A DNA stretch of 24,989 nucleotides from Porphyromonadaceae bacterium UBA7203 (GCA_002490725.1 DKUN01000011.1:1-24989), one strand, 5' to 3'. Positions 1 to 8,012 are shown, counted from the stretch's first letter. Program-made: numbers and translations. Notes: generated by a model from the sequence alone, not told the origin.

Positions 1-120
1 CACTTGCCAGTTGAACCTGCGGGGCAAGAAACTCCGCTTCTGAAAGTTATAAAAAACGCAAAAGTTTTGGCTATTAACGGTGAAATTGCTAAATTTGCCG
101 CTCAATTCCGTGATAACTAA
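1..120 (+). CDS. C-terminal end of an unidentified protein (partial)
   Basis: The first frame is open from the window edge to a TAA at 118-120 and encodes 39 residues that end in KFAAQFRDN. The codons look natural for a protein (Lys, Ala, Ile and Val rich, alternating hydrophobic pattern), but they are more A/T rich than the body of the trigger factor gene that follows. The stop lies 27 bases before the tig start, so the two genes are probably cotranscribed. I do not recognise the family from this short tail. It could instead be a chance open frame, since only 40 codons are visible. Confidence 0.5.
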   Translation, partial: HLPVEPAGQETPLLKVIKNAKVLAINGEIAKFAAQFRDN

Positions 121-147
121 AACTCAAGACATACATTTTAAACAGAA

Positions 148-1491
148 ATGAACGTAACACTCGACAAAATCAATGCAACCACCGGCAAGCTTGCCGTCAG
201 CGTTGAAGAGGGCGACTACAAAGACAAAGTAACCGCCGAACTCAAAAAAATTCGCCGCGATGCAAACATTCCCGGATTCCGCAAAGGCACCGTGCCCATG
301 AGCATCGTTGAAAAGCGCTTCCGCAAGCAGGCTACCTCTGACGTTATCAATCAGGTCGTTTACGACGCTGTTGTCAAATATCTCACCGACAACAAACTCG
401 ACATTCTCGGCGAACCCCTTCCCGTTAATGTTACCGAGCTCGACCTCGACAAGCAGACCGACTATACTTTCGAATATGAACTGGGCTTCGCTCCCGAGGT
501 GAAGGTTGAAATCAACAAGGAGCTCCACCTTCCCTACTATCGCATCGAGGTTACCCCCGAGATGATGGAAGAGCAGGATAAGGCCCTGACCGGCCGCTTC
601 GGCACTCAGGAAACCATTGAAACTTATGCCGACCGCGCTCTCATCAAGGGCAACATCCGCGAACTCGGCAAGGAAGAAGGCTTCATTGAGAAGGAGAACG
701 TCATCGTTGCTCCCTGGACTTTCAAGAACGTCGAGCAGGCCGCCAAGTTCGAAGGCGCAAAGGCCGGCGACAAGATTGTTTACAATCCCTTCACCGCTGC
801 CGAAGGCAACACCGCCGAACTTGCCGCAATGCTTTCCGTTACCCGCGAGGAAGCCGAAGAACTCAAGGGCGACTTTGAGCTCACCATCAACGAAATCACC
901 GGTCTCAAGCCCGCCGAACACAACGAAGAGTTCTTCAAGCACGCATTCGGCCCCGAGTGCACCACCGAAGAGCAGTATCAGGAAGCCCTCAAGAAGAGCA
1001 TCGAGGCTCAGCTCCTGCCCAACTCGGCATCGCTCTTCGAGCACCAGACCCGCGAGACCCTCATGAAGGACTACGGCAACTTCGAACTTCCCGTAGAATT
1101 CCTCAAAAAGTGGCTCGTGCGCCGCAACCCCGAGCAGCTCAACGCTGAAAACATCGACGAGGAGTTCTCGAAGGCCGAGCCCTCGATGAAGTGGGAAATC
1201 ATCAGCGGTCGCATCGCAGCCCAGCTCGAAGTGAAAGTGACCGAAGAGGATATGCTTCGCTTCGCTACCCACGCTGCCGCACGCCAGTTCGCCCAGTACG
1301 GCATGGCCAACCTCGACGAAGCCATCCTCAAGAACTACGCCGAGAGCCTGCTCAAGGACCAGAACAACCGTCGTTACATCGCCGAACAGGTAAGCAACGC
1401 CAACCTCTTCGAGGCTATCGGCAACGCTGCCACCATCGACGACCACACCATCAGCCTCGACGAGTTCAAGAAGCTGGCCGGCGCTGAATAA
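148..1491 (+). CDS. tig: Trigger factor, ribosome-associated chaperone
   Basis: This 447-residue protein is trigger factor, the chaperone that docks at the ribosome exit tunnel and shields nascent chains. The N-terminal ribosome-binding domain carries the signature PGFRKGTVP at residues 42-50, which contacts the ribosome next to uL23. The middle region (about 150-245) corresponds to the peptidyl-prolyl isomerase (FKBP-like) domain, which is divergent in Bacteroidota, as seen here. The rest is the helical C-terminal substrate-binding domain. The length agrees with the usual 430-450 residues. The ATG at 148 is the only start that keeps the full N-terminal domain (MNVTLDKIN). It is followed by a strong terminator, so it closes its transcription unit. 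A 440-codon open frame on the opposite strand is a codon-bias shadow. Confidence 0.97.
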   Translation: MNVTLDKINATTGKLAVSVEEGDYKDKVTAELKKIRRDANIPGFRKGTVPMSIVEKRFRKQATSDVINQVVYDAVVKYLTDNKLDILGEPLPVNVTELDLDKQTDYTFEYELGFAPEVKVEINKELHLPYYRIEVTPEMMEEQDKALTGRFGTQETIETYADRALIKGNIRELGKEEGFIEKENVIVAPWTFKNVEQAAKFEGAKAGDKIVYNPFTAAEGNTAELAAMLSVTREEAEELKGDFELTINEITGLKPAEHNEEFFKHAFGPECTTEEQYQEALKKSIEAQLLPNSASLFEHQTRETLMKDYGNFELPVEFLKKWLVRRNPEQLNAENIDEEFSKAEPSMKWEIISGRIAAQLEVKVTEEDMLRFATHAAARQFAQYGMANLDEAILKNYAESLLKDQNNRRYIAEQVSNANLFEAIGNAATIDDHTISLDEFKKLAGAE

Positions 1492-1522
1492 TCGACCGAA
1501 TCATAATTGACCGGATTATATT

Positions 1523-1560
1523 GCGGGTCCGACCATCACACGGTCGGCCCCGCTTCGTTT
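1523..1560 (+). terminator. Intrinsic terminator after tig
   Basis: The arms at 1523-1534 (GCGGGTCCGACC) and 1542-1553 (GGTCGGCCCCGC) pair over 12 positions with one mismatch around a 7-base loop. They are followed by the T-rich TTCGTTT. The hairpin lies 32 bases after the tig stop and ahead of the next promoter. Confidence 0.85.
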
Positions 1561-1572
1561 AAGGGGGGCGTT

Positions 1573-1604
1573 TTTGGAGAGGAGTGGAAAATTCAGTAAC
1601 TTTG
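1573..1604 (+). promoter_or_regulatory. Bacteroidota-type promoter for the HAD-ribF-tcdA unit
   Basis: TTTG at 1573-1576 is separated by 20 bases from TAACTTTG at 1597-1604. This matches the Bacteroidota -33/-7 consensus (TTTG, 19-21 bases, TAnnTTTG). The start codon at 1627 would give a leader of roughly 15-20 bases. The site follows directly on the tig terminator. Confidence 0.8.
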
Positions 1605-1626
1605 CAGTGTAAATCAACATAGCGCT

Positions 1627-2238
1627 ATGACTAAGAATTTACTGTTTGATCTCGGCGGGGTCATCATGGAGATTGACCGCAACCGCGCCGTCAAGGCTTT
1701 CAGCGAGCTCGGCATGGCCGACGCCGATGCCTTTTTTGACCCCTATCTTCAGCGGGGCCATTTCCTGCAGCTCGAGCAGGGAGCGGTCAGTCCCGAGCAG
1801 TTTCGCGCCGCAGTGCGCCCGCTCTTTGCGTCGCCGGTAAGCGACGGCGTGATGGACCACGCTCTCGAACAATTCCTGATCGGCATTCCGGTCGAGCGCC
1901 TCGAGCGCCTCAAGGAACTGCGCCGCGCCGGCCACGGGGTCTACATGCTGAGCAACACGAACATGATAATGTGGAACGGCTTCATTGCCACGGAGTTTCG
2001 CAAGCTCGGCGGCGATGTCAACGACTATTTCGATGGCATCGTGACCTCGTTTGAGGCGAAAGTGTGCAAGCCCGACCGCCGCATTTTCGAATATACCGTC
2101 AAGAAGCTGGGCATCGAGCCGGCCGAGACGACGTTTTTTGACGACGGCGAGGCCAACGTGGACGCCGCCCGGCGCTTCGGCATGAAGGCGGAACTGGTCA
2201 CGCCGGCAAATGATTTCATGACGCTGACACGCCTATGA
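1627..2238 (+). CDS. HAD-superfamily phosphatase, YihX-like
   Basis: This 203-residue haloacid dehalogenase-type hydrolase resembles E. coli YihX (alpha-D-glucose-1-phosphate phosphatase) along its length. Motif I is FDLGGV with the nucleophile Asp8. The usual second Asp two positions on is Gly10, which is also Gly in YihX (DLGN). Motif II is LSNTN with Ser109, motif III is Lys148 (in CKPD) and motif IV is FFDDGEANVDAA with Asp172/Asp173. A helical cap sits between motifs I and II. All catalytic motifs are intact, so it should be active. It is the first gene after a clear promoter, and its stop overlaps the ribF start (ATGA), which suggests translational coupling and possibly a flavin-related or sugar-phosphate substrate. 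The substrate itself cannot be read from the sequence. Confidence 0.9.
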   Translation: MTKNLLFDLGGVIMEIDRNRAVKAFSELGMADADAFFDPYLQRGHFLQLEQGAVSPEQFRAAVRPLFASPVSDGVMDHALEQFLIGIPVERLERLKELRRAGHGVYMLSNTNMIMWNGFIATEFRKLGGDVNDYFDGIVTSFEAKVCKPDRRIFEYTVKKLGIEPAETTFFDDGEANVDAARRFGMKAELVTPANDFMTLTRL

Positions 2239-3101
2239 TGAAGGTAGCCGTAACAGGCACGTTTGATGGCGTGCACTCGGGCCACCGGTTTCTGTTGTCG
2301 ACACTTCGGCGCGAAGCCTGCGGGCGTGCGCTCGAACCTCTGGTGCTGACGTTTTCCGACCATCCGCTGGCTCTGATTGCGCCCGAGCGCAAGCCGCCTA
2401 TGCTCATGTCGGTCAGCGAGCGAGCGCGCCTGATTCAGGCCGAGGGCGCGGAGGTCAAGGTGCTCGACTTCGACGAGTCGCTCCGACGGCTCACGGCCGC
2501 CGAGTTTCTGGCCATGCTTCACAATCGCTTTGAGGTAGCCGTGTTTCTGCTCGGCTTCAACAACACGATTGGTTCCGACCGCCTCGGCGCAGCCGAACTG
2601 GCCGGCCGAACAATCGGCGGGGTCGAAGTGCTTGCTGCCGGTGAGCACCCTGATTTCACGGTGAGCTCATCGGAAATCCGCATGGCCCTCGGTCGCGGCG
2701 ACATTGCTGCGGCCAACCGCATGCTGGGCCGGCCGTATGCCTTGGAAGGCCGCGTCGTTACCGGGCGTCAGCTCGGGCGCACGCTCGGCTTTCCGACCGC
2801 CAATATCGATGCAGACCCGTGCATGGCGTTGCCTGCCATAGGAGTTTACGCGGGCCGTATGCTCGGCTGCAAGGCGGTTGTCAACATTGGCCGCAGGCCT
2901 ACTGTCGAGGGGCGCGACGACGCTCCGCTCAGCGTCGAGGCCCATTTGCTCGATTACAGCGGCGACCTCTATGGCCGGCACGTGAGGCTTGAGTTTTTCG
3001 GACGCCTGCGCGGCGAGCAGCGTTTCGGCTCGCTCGATGAGCTAAAGGCGGCGATTGCAGGCGACATAAAAGCCGCCGTTGACTTTGATTATGGAGAATA
3101 A
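2235..3101 (+). CDS. ribF: Bifunctional riboflavin kinase / FAD synthetase
   Basis: This 288-residue RibF makes FMN from riboflavin and then FAD from FMN, in the cytosol. The N-terminal nucleotidyltransferase domain has GTFDGVHSGH at residues 8-17, containing the HxGH motif, and a SSSEIR segment near residue 148 equivalent to the family ISSTxIR motif. The C-terminal riboflavin kinase domain has GRVVTG at 172-177 and the flavin/ATP-binding GFPTAN at 185-190, followed by GVYAG. The length is close to the usual 300. The start is ATGATG, where the first ATG overlaps the HAD stop (ATGA). The 3' end overlaps the tcdA start by 11 bases, so the three genes form one unit. Confidence 0.97.
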   Translation: MMKVAVTGTFDGVHSGHRFLLSTLRREACGRALEPLVLTFSDHPLALIAPERKPPMLMSVSERARLIQAEGAEVKVLDFDESLRRLTAAEFLAMLHNRFEVAVFLLGFNNTIGSDRLGAAELAGRTIGGVEVLAAGEHPDFTVSSSEIRMALGRGDIAAANRMLGRPYALEGRVVTGRQLGRTLGFPTANIDADPCMALPAIGVYAGRMLGCKAVVNIGRRPTVEGRDDAPLSVEAHLLDYSGDLYGRHVRLEFFGRLRGEQRFGSLDELKAAIAGDIKAAVDFDYGE

Positions 3102-3795
3102 CGAAATGTTTGACCGCGCTGAGCGTCTGCTCGGAGCGGAGGCGATGGCGCGCTTGCGCGCAGCGCGCGTGATTCTGTTTGGCTGCGGCGGTGTGGGCAG
3201 CTGGTGTGGCGAGGCGCTGGTGCGTTCCGGCATCGGCCACATAACGCTGGTCGACATGGATAGCGTGGTGCCGAGCAATATCAACCGTCAGCTGCCGGCA
3301 ACGTCGCTCACCGTCGGTAAGCCGAAGGTCGAGGCCATGAAGCGGCGGTTGCTTGAAATCAATCCCGAAGCGGAGATAACGGCCGTCAATGCGCGGTTTA
3401 CGGCCGAGAATGCCGATGCGTTTGACCTCGGAAGCTATGATTTCGTAATCGACGCCATTGACTCCGTTGTCGACAAGGCCGAACTGATTCTGAGGTCAAC
3501 CTCGTGTGGCTCGCAGACAACCCTGTTCAGCTCAATGGGAGCCGCGCGCAAACTTGACCCGTCGAGGGTGCAGGTCAGGGAGTTCCGGGATGTGAAGGGA
3601 TGTCCGCTGGCGGCGGCGCTCCGTAGTCGCTTCAAAAGGACGGGCGTGTATCCGCGCCGCAAGTTCAAGGCCGTGTTTTCCGATGAGGTGCTCCCAGCGC
3701 CGGTGTCGGGACCTAACGGCTCGATGGTTCATATTACGGCCGTGTGGGGAATGACCCTTGCGTCGCTGGTTATTCGGAAGCTGGCGCAACGGTGA
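3091..3795 (+). CDS. tcdA: tRNA threonylcarbamoyladenosine dehydratase (E1-like, TcdA)
   Basis: This 234-residue member of the ThiF/MoeB/HesA (E1-like) fold closely resembles TcdA (CsdL/YgdL), which uses ATP to cyclise t6A to ct6A at position 37 of ANN-decoding tRNAs. The nucleotide-binding GCGGVGSW is at residues 31-38, followed by VDMD, SNINRQ, the GKPKVE helix and YDFVIDAIDSV. I chose ATG 3091 (MENNEMFDRAERL) over an upstream in-frame TTG at 3079 because it gives the family-typical short N-terminus. ATG 3106 is also possible and has GGAG ten bases before it. The MoeB/ThiF zinc-binding CxxC pairs are absent, as expected for TcdA. The last 26 bases overlap the convergent gene tail to tail. 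Confidence 0.93.
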   Translation: MENNEMFDRAERLLGAEAMARLRAARVILFGCGGVGSWCGEALVRSGIGHITLVDMDSVVPSNINRQLPATSLTVGKPKVEAMKRRLLEINPEAEITAVNARFTAENADAFDLGSYDFVIDAIDSVVDKAELILRSTSCGSQTTLFSSMGAARKLDPSRVQVREFRDVKGCPLAAALRSRFKRTGVYPRRKFKAVFSDEVLPAPVSGPNGSMVHITAVWGMTLASLVIRKLAQR

Positions 3796-5044
3796 CGGTA
3801 ATGAGCTCGAGTTTCGTTGCCGTTGAGCGCGAAATGTGGAAATTATATTCGCCGATGTGAATGTCGTCGCCCTTGGCAGGAATCGAGCCCGTAGAGTTCA
3901 GCAAATAGCCGGCAAGGGTCTGATAGTCGTCGCTTTCGGGAATGTCGAGGCCGAACTGTTCGCGCAGGCGGTCAACTTCGACGCGACCCGAGAATTCAAA
4001 CGAGCCGTCGGAAAGGCGTCGCGCCACGACGGTGTTGCGGTCGTGCTCGTCTTGAATGTCGCCGAGAATCTCTTCCATGAGGTCTTCGAGAGTGACCATG
4101 CCCGAGGTGCCGCCGAACTCGTCGACCACTATTGCCACCGAGCGCTTTTCAGTCAGCAGGCGGCGCATCATCTTGTTGGCCAGCAGCGACTCGGGAGCGA
4201 ACACTACCGGCTTCAGGTTCTCCTTCCAGTCAGCTTCGCGGCGTAGCAGCTCCGACACGTGGATATAGCCGAGCACCGAGTCGATGTCGTGTTCGTAGAC
4301 AATGATTTTGGAGCGGCCCGATGAGGTGAACAGTTGCGAAAGCTCGTCGCGCGAGGTGGAGTCGATATTGACGGCTACAATCTCGTTGCGCGGAATCATG
4401 CAGTCCCTCAGGTGGATGGTCGAGAAGTCTATGGCGTTGTGGAAAATCTTAACTTCGTTTTCGAGCTGAGGGCGCGCCTCGACCGGATTGTCGAGTGTGC
4501 GTTCAATGAACTCATTGAGGTCAACGACGCTGAGTTCAGTGTCGCCATTGGTAGTGTTGCGCACGCCGGCCAGGCGCATCAGGCCGTGAGAGAGCCAGGT
4601 AGTGAAGAGCGAGACCGGAAAGAGCACCCAGTAGAACAGCGACATGGGCAGGGCGGCTACCCTGAGCGAGGCGTTGGGGTTTATGCGAAACAGCGCCTTC
4701 GGTATGAATTCGCCGGTAAAGATGATGACTATGGTGGTTATCAGCGTCTGTATCAGCAGGGTCAGCAGCTCGTTGTGGTTTACCCACGAGGCAATGTCGT
4801 CCTCGAGCAGCCTGGCGGCGGCTATACCGTAAATGACGAGCACAATGTTGTTGCCGACCAGCAGGGTTGTTATGAAAAAGTCAGGACGTGAGTAGTAGCG
4901 GTCAATGATGCGGGCAATCATGCCGCCTTTATGGGTGTCAAGTTCGGCTCTGACCCTGTCGGACGACACGAAGGCGATTTCTGTGCCTGAAAAGAATGCC
5001 GACAGCATCAGCGAGAGCGCTATAATCAGAATCCAGGTAGTCAT
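3770..5044 (-). CDS. CNNM / CBS-pair / CorC_HlyC membrane protein
   Basis: This 424-residue protein has the HlyC/CorC ('hemolysin family') layout. An N-terminal CNNM domain has about four membrane segments (roughly residues 4-22, 58-80, 95-115 and 128-150) and the conserved GNNIVLV stretch. A cytoplasmic CBS pair follows (about 205-330, with DCMIPRNEIVAV and VVDEFGGTSGMVTLEDLMEEILGDI spanning the second CBS). The C-terminal CorC_HlyC domain runs over about 345-420 (FSGRVEVDRL). Relatives are divalent cation (Mg2+/Co2+) transporters or exporters, and the family also includes GldE of Flavobacteria. The haemolysin name is historical. The start overlaps the lptC stop by ATGA, so it is the last gene of the envelope operon. 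Its stop lies inside the 3' end of convergent tcdA. Confidence 0.92.
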   Translation of the reverse strand: MTTWILIIALSLMLSAFFSGTEIAFVSSDRVRAELDTHKGGMIARIIDRYYSRPDFFITTLLVGNNIVLVIYGIAAARLLEDDIASWVNHNELLTLLIQTLITTIVIIFTGEFIPKALFRINPNASLRVAALPMSLFYWVLFPVSLFTTWLSHGLMRLAGVRNTTNGDTELSVVDLNEFIERTLDNPVEARPQLENEVKIFHNAIDFSTIHLRDCMIPRNEIVAVNIDSTSRDELSQLFTSSGRSKIIVYEHDIDSVLGYIHVSELLRREADWKENLKPVVFAPESLLANKMMRRLLTEKRSVAIVVDEFGGTSGMVTLEDLMEEILGDIQDEHDRNTVVARRLSDGSFEFSGRVEVDRLREQFGLDIPESDDYQTLAGYLLNSTGSIPAKGDDIHIGEYNFHISRSTATKLELITVTVAPASE

Positions 5045-5655
5045 TTCTGTTGCGGCTGAGCGGGTTGTGAGGTTGTTTTGTCGGTGGTTGTTGACGATGT
5101 GTCGCGGCGGTTTCCGAAACCGTCGGTCGGGAATATGCCTGTCGGGCGTCTGATGGTGTAGGCTGTTATTTCTTCGTTAGAAATGAAGCCATAGCCTTCG
5201 ATTATGCGGTCGGAGCGCTCAATGTGGACGAACGAGTCGGAATATACCTTGTGGGTCTGCTGGTTCCAGAACATCTGTTCGGTCAGGAACTTGTCGCCGT
5301 CGATATTGCGCATCCTGACGTTTCCGTCGAGCTTCCAGAGTTTCATGCGCGAGAAGTAGCGCGCAGTGTCGGCCACGAGGGTCGACGTCGTCGCCATGGC
5401 GTCGTCGAACTGTTCGAGCGCCAGTCCTTGCGGAAAGAGCCAGAAGGGCTCGTCGGCGTCGTCAAACATCAGCCACTCGGGCGCTTCGAGATGATAGCGC
5501 GTAATGCCCGAGTCGCTGATAAAGGAGCTGACCGAGTCGGTAATCATGGTCGGCGTTACGTTGCCGTCTATTTCGAGTCGCTCCACGCCCTGGTGGCCGG
5601 AGCATCCCCACACGAGGGCGCAAATGAGCGTAATCAGCAGAGGCAGCCGGCGCAT
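5041..5655 (-). CDS. lptC: LPS export periplasmic protein LptC (lipoprotein form)
   Basis: This 204-residue protein matches Bacteroidota LptC, the periplasmic component that passes LPS from the LptB2FG transporter to the LptA bridge. It begins with a lipoprotein signal ending VWGC (Cys18), whereas E. coli LptC is held by an uncleaved helix. Residues about 30-160 show the alternating beta-strand pattern of the LptC/LptA jellyroll, with LWKLDGNVRMRNIDGDKF and the TEQMFWNQQTHKVYSDSFV segment typical of the family. The last 25 residues are a Ser/Thr/Gln-rich tail. It lies 11 bases after the outer-membrane protein gene and overlaps the CNNM gene by ATGA. Confidence 0.9.
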   Translation of the reverse strand: MRRLPLLITLICALVWGCSGHQGVERLEIDGNVTPTMITDSVSSFISDSGITRYHLEAPEWLMFDDADEPFWLFPQGLALEQFDDAMATTSTLVADTARYFSRMKLWKLDGNVRMRNIDGDKFLTEQMFWNQQTHKVYSDSFVHIERSDRIIEGYGFISNEEITAYTIRRPTGIFPTDGFGNRRDTSSTTTDKTTSQPAQPQQK

Positions 5656-5666
5656 TGCTCGGGAAA

Positions 5667-6917
5667 TCAGCGTATTTTACTCGGCACGAACCAGATTTCG
5701 TTGATTGCGATGCCGAGAGTGACCATATAGTAGTTTTCGGCTACGGTGGCAACCGGGCTTGAGTTGCGGTGGCGGTATTCGAAGCCGACGTTGACGGCGG
5801 TGCGCATCGGGGTGGGGAATCCGAAGCCGCACGTAAGGCCGAATTCGTTGACGTTGTTGCCGCCGACGGTGACATAGTCGCGCTGGTAGTGGGCACCGAT
5901 GCGGTAGGCCATGCGCTTGAAGTAGCTGCCGCGGGTGGCAGGCACGTATTCGGCGCCGATGCAGCCTTTGTAGCGGTCGGAGAACGTCTGGGGCGAGCTG
6001 AAGTTCTCGATGCCGGGGAATTTGGCGTCGCTCCAGGGCTGATAGGTGAAGTCAACGCCGATGGTGAGCCGCTTGTCCCACTGATAGGCCAGGCCGGCGC
6101 CGATGGTGTGGGGCGTGGTGAATCCGTGAACCAACGCGGTGTAGCCTATGGTGTCGGCCGTGGTAGCCGAAGTGGTCGAGATGTCGTATTTCACGCCGTA
6201 GCCGGTGCCGTGGGTTTTGTGGCCGAGGGTGTAGGCCACGCCGAGGGTCAGCGAGTGGTTGCGGGCAATGTCGACGCCATACTGCAGGCCGAACTGGATG
6301 TTATAGTCGCGCACCTTCATTACGCGCTCATAGAGCGACGATGCGCCGTTTGAGGCGTTGACGTAGACGTCGTTGATGATGTTGCCGAACAGGTAGCCGG
6401 CGTTGAAGCCGATGCTCAGTCCCTTGACCGGACGGGCCGCAAAGCCTATGTAGGCTTCCGACACGCCGCCCGAGCCCTGATAGGCGCTTTCGCCATTGAC
6501 GATTTCGGTGCCGAAGCGATAGCCGGTCGAGCTGTAGGGGAGCAGGCCTGCCGACGCGCCCATCCACTTGCCTATAGGCACCTGGAGAGTCACGTAGTCA
6601 AGTCCGCCGAGCGTCTTGTTGGACGAGAGGCCGTCCTGGCTGAAGTGGCCGGAACCGACATTCGCGCCGATATCGAAAAGGAATGTCATGGAGTCGATGG
6701 CGGCGTAGCTTGCAGGGTTCTTGACGTTGATTTGGCGCTTGGAGCGGAGAGCGTAGCCGATGCCGCCCATTGCGCGTTGCGATGCCGAAACGTGGTCGTT
6801 AAGCACGCCATAGCCCATCATCGAGTAGGGCGAGGCCTGGGCGGATTCGTCGGCACGTGCCCCGAATGCGGGCGCGATAATCAGCGCGAGCGCTGCGATA
6901 TGTTTGAGAATTTTCAT
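5667..6917 (-). CDS. Outer-membrane beta-barrel protein (FadL/OMPP1-like)
   Basis: This 416-residue protein has a cleavable signal peptide (about residues 1-23, ending GARA). After it comes the N-terminal segment SPYSMMGYGVL...SASQRAMGGIGYAL, common in Bacteroidota outer-membrane proteins related to the FadL/OMPP1 transport family. The rest consists of repeated amphipathic strands with aromatic girdles (LTLGVAYTLGH, KRLTIGVDFTYQPW, RTAVNVGFEYRH, YYMVTLGIAINEIWF) and ends in charged residues after the last strand. Its place in a coaX-lptC operon is where related Bacteroidales carry an uncharacterised outer-membrane protein. A role in hydrophobic solute uptake or envelope assembly is inference. 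Its ATG overlaps the coaX stop (ATGA). Confidence 0.85.
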   Translation of the reverse strand: MKILKHIAALALIIAPAFGARADESAQASPYSMMGYGVLNDHVSASQRAMGGIGYALRSKRQINVKNPASYAAIDSMTFLFDIGANVGSGHFSQDGLSSNKTLGGLDYVTLQVPIGKWMGASAGLLPYSSTGYRFGTEIVNGESAYQGSGGVSEAYIGFAARPVKGLSIGFNAGYLFGNIINDVYVNASNGASSLYERVMKVRDYNIQFGLQYGVDIARNHSLTLGVAYTLGHKTHGTGYGVKYDISTTSATTADTIGYTALVHGFTTPHTIGAGLAYQWDKRLTIGVDFTYQPWSDAKFPGIENFSSPQTFSDRYKGCIGAEYVPATRGSYFKRMAYRIGAHYQRDYVTVGGNNVNEFGLTCGFGFPTPMRTAVNVGFEYRHRNSSPVATVAENYYMVTLGIAINEIWFVPSKIR

Positions 6918-7651
6918 GCTTGGTTATAGTGGAGAATGTGGTTGAGTCCTTGGTTTACGAGATGGGGCTGGATAACGCGGGCCACGTCGCCGGGAAGCAG
7001 CGCGGCGATTTCGGGCGCCCAGCCGCCGGAGAGCACTATGCGCCTCGAGCGGCCGCCGTCGCTATAGTAGAGCAGTTCGGCAACGACGCCGCGCATGGCT
7101 CCGCAGCGCAGCGCTTCGACCGTAGTCTGGCCGATACCGGGAATGAAGTCGGCGTGGCCGCTGACCAGGGGCAGGCGCTCGGTGTAGTGGTTCAGGGCGC
7201 GCAGGCGCATGCCCGGGCCGGGCGAAATGTTGCCGCCCAGATATTCGCCGGCGGCTGTCACTACGTCGAATGTGCAGGCTGTGCCGATGTCGGCAACGAG
7301 CAGATCGCATCCCGGAAAGAGGGCGGCGGCGCCAACAGCCGCGGCCAGCCTGTCGGCTCCGAGGGTTTCGGGCGACGCGTAGAGATTGCGCAGGTCGACG
7401 GGGGTTTCGGATGTGAGCTCCATTTTTAACGGAGTGTCGATGGCGTCCATCAGCGATGACAGGCTGCGGCTGTCGGCCACCGAGCAGCCTATGGCCGCGC
7501 GGACGTTGCGGTTGGCAAGCATCTGCCGGAGGTTGCTGTCGGGACCGAGCACCGCACACGACACTTCGACGCGCGATTCCCAGTCGTAGATGACCATCTT
7601 GGTCGAGCTGTTGCCCTGATCGAGGGTTACGGAAACCTCGTTGTAGTTCAT
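6914..7651 (-). CDS. coaX: Type III pantothenate kinase
   Basis: This 245-residue CoaX catalyses the first step of CoA synthesis, ATP-dependent phosphorylation of pantothenate. It has the ASKHA-fold signatures: phosphate-1 motif DQGNSSTK at residues 11-18, the pantothenate-binding TLGADRL at 96-102, phosphate-2 motif DIGTACTFD from Asp121, the GGNISPG loop just after it, and a C-terminal SGG motif (VLSGGWAP). Asp121 is the expected catalytic base. The length fits the family (240-260). It is preceded by a single base after the stop of the small membrane-protein gene, and its own stop overlaps the outer-membrane protein start by four bases. Confidence 0.96.
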   Translation of the reverse strand: MNYNEVSVTLDQGNSSTKMVIYDWESRVEVSCAVLGPDSNLRQMLANRNVRAAIGCSVADSRSLSSLMDAIDTPLKMELTSETPVDLRNLYASPETLGADRLAAAVGAAALFPGCDLLVADIGTACTFDVVTAAGEYLGGNISPGPGMRLRALNHYTERLPLVSGHADFIPGIGQTTVEALRCGAMRGVVAELLYYSDGGRSRRIVLSGGWAPEIAALLPGDVARVIQPHLVNQGLNHILHYNQA

Positions 7652-7652
7652 A

Positions 7653-8012
7653 TTACTTCTTGCGTAATAGGAGCGTTATGGCTATTGAGCAGAAAATCTG
7701 AATTATGGCGCCGGCAAGGGTAAACGCGATCCAGTCGCGAAGCGCCGGGGCAGAGTAGAATGCAAAGAATGCCGCTACGCAGAAAACCAGCGCGCTCCAT
7801 GATTCGAGGCGCAGCAGGCGGCGCAGCCTGACCGGAGTGTTGGCCGGAGCCTCGGGCTGAACGAGTCGCGCCAGCAGCGTCATGGCGGCACCTGAAGCAT
7901 AGATGTAGCGGAATGTATCGGAGAGAATGTCGTTGGTCAGAATGGGAATCATCACGCCGGCAGCCACCAGCAGGAGGCCTAACGTCAGCAGCATGGATGA
8001 AAAGTGTTTCAT
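7653..8012 (-). CDS. Small four-helix membrane protein, unknown function
   Basis: This 119-residue protein is very hydrophobic. Four membrane segments are visible, at about residues 7-26, 36-50, 72-88 and 94-114. A basic loop (PVRLRRLLRLES) lies between the second and third, and the tail is RKK. I do not recognise a named family. Tight spacing (15 bases after the ftsB-like gene, 1 base before coaX) and the protein-like hydrophobic pattern make it a real gene. It probably sits in the inner membrane with its basic loop in the cytosol. Its place between a division gene and coaX says nothing firm about its job. Confidence 0.8.
   Translation of the reverse strand: MKHFSSMLLTLGLLLVAAGVMIPILTNDILSDTFRYIYASGAAMTLLARLVQPEAPANTPVRLRRLLRLESWSALVFCVAAFFAFYSAPALRDWIAFTLAGAIIQIFCSIAITLLLRKK

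Noticed and set aside
124..1446. A 440-codon open frame on the minus strand opposite tig
   Set aside because: It lies almost exactly opposite tig, is Gly/Val/Phe/Leu rich in the way antisense of strongly biased codons is, and has no recognisable domain. It is a codon-usage shadow.
3079..3090. TTG start for tcdA four codons upstream
   Set aside because: ATG 3091 gives the family-like N-terminus. The TTG would increase the overlap with ribF without any support.
3770..5044. Haemolysin / virulence factor reading of the CNNM-CBS-CorC protein
   Set aside because: The family name 'hemolysin' is historical. The domains point to a divalent-cation transport or homeostasis role.
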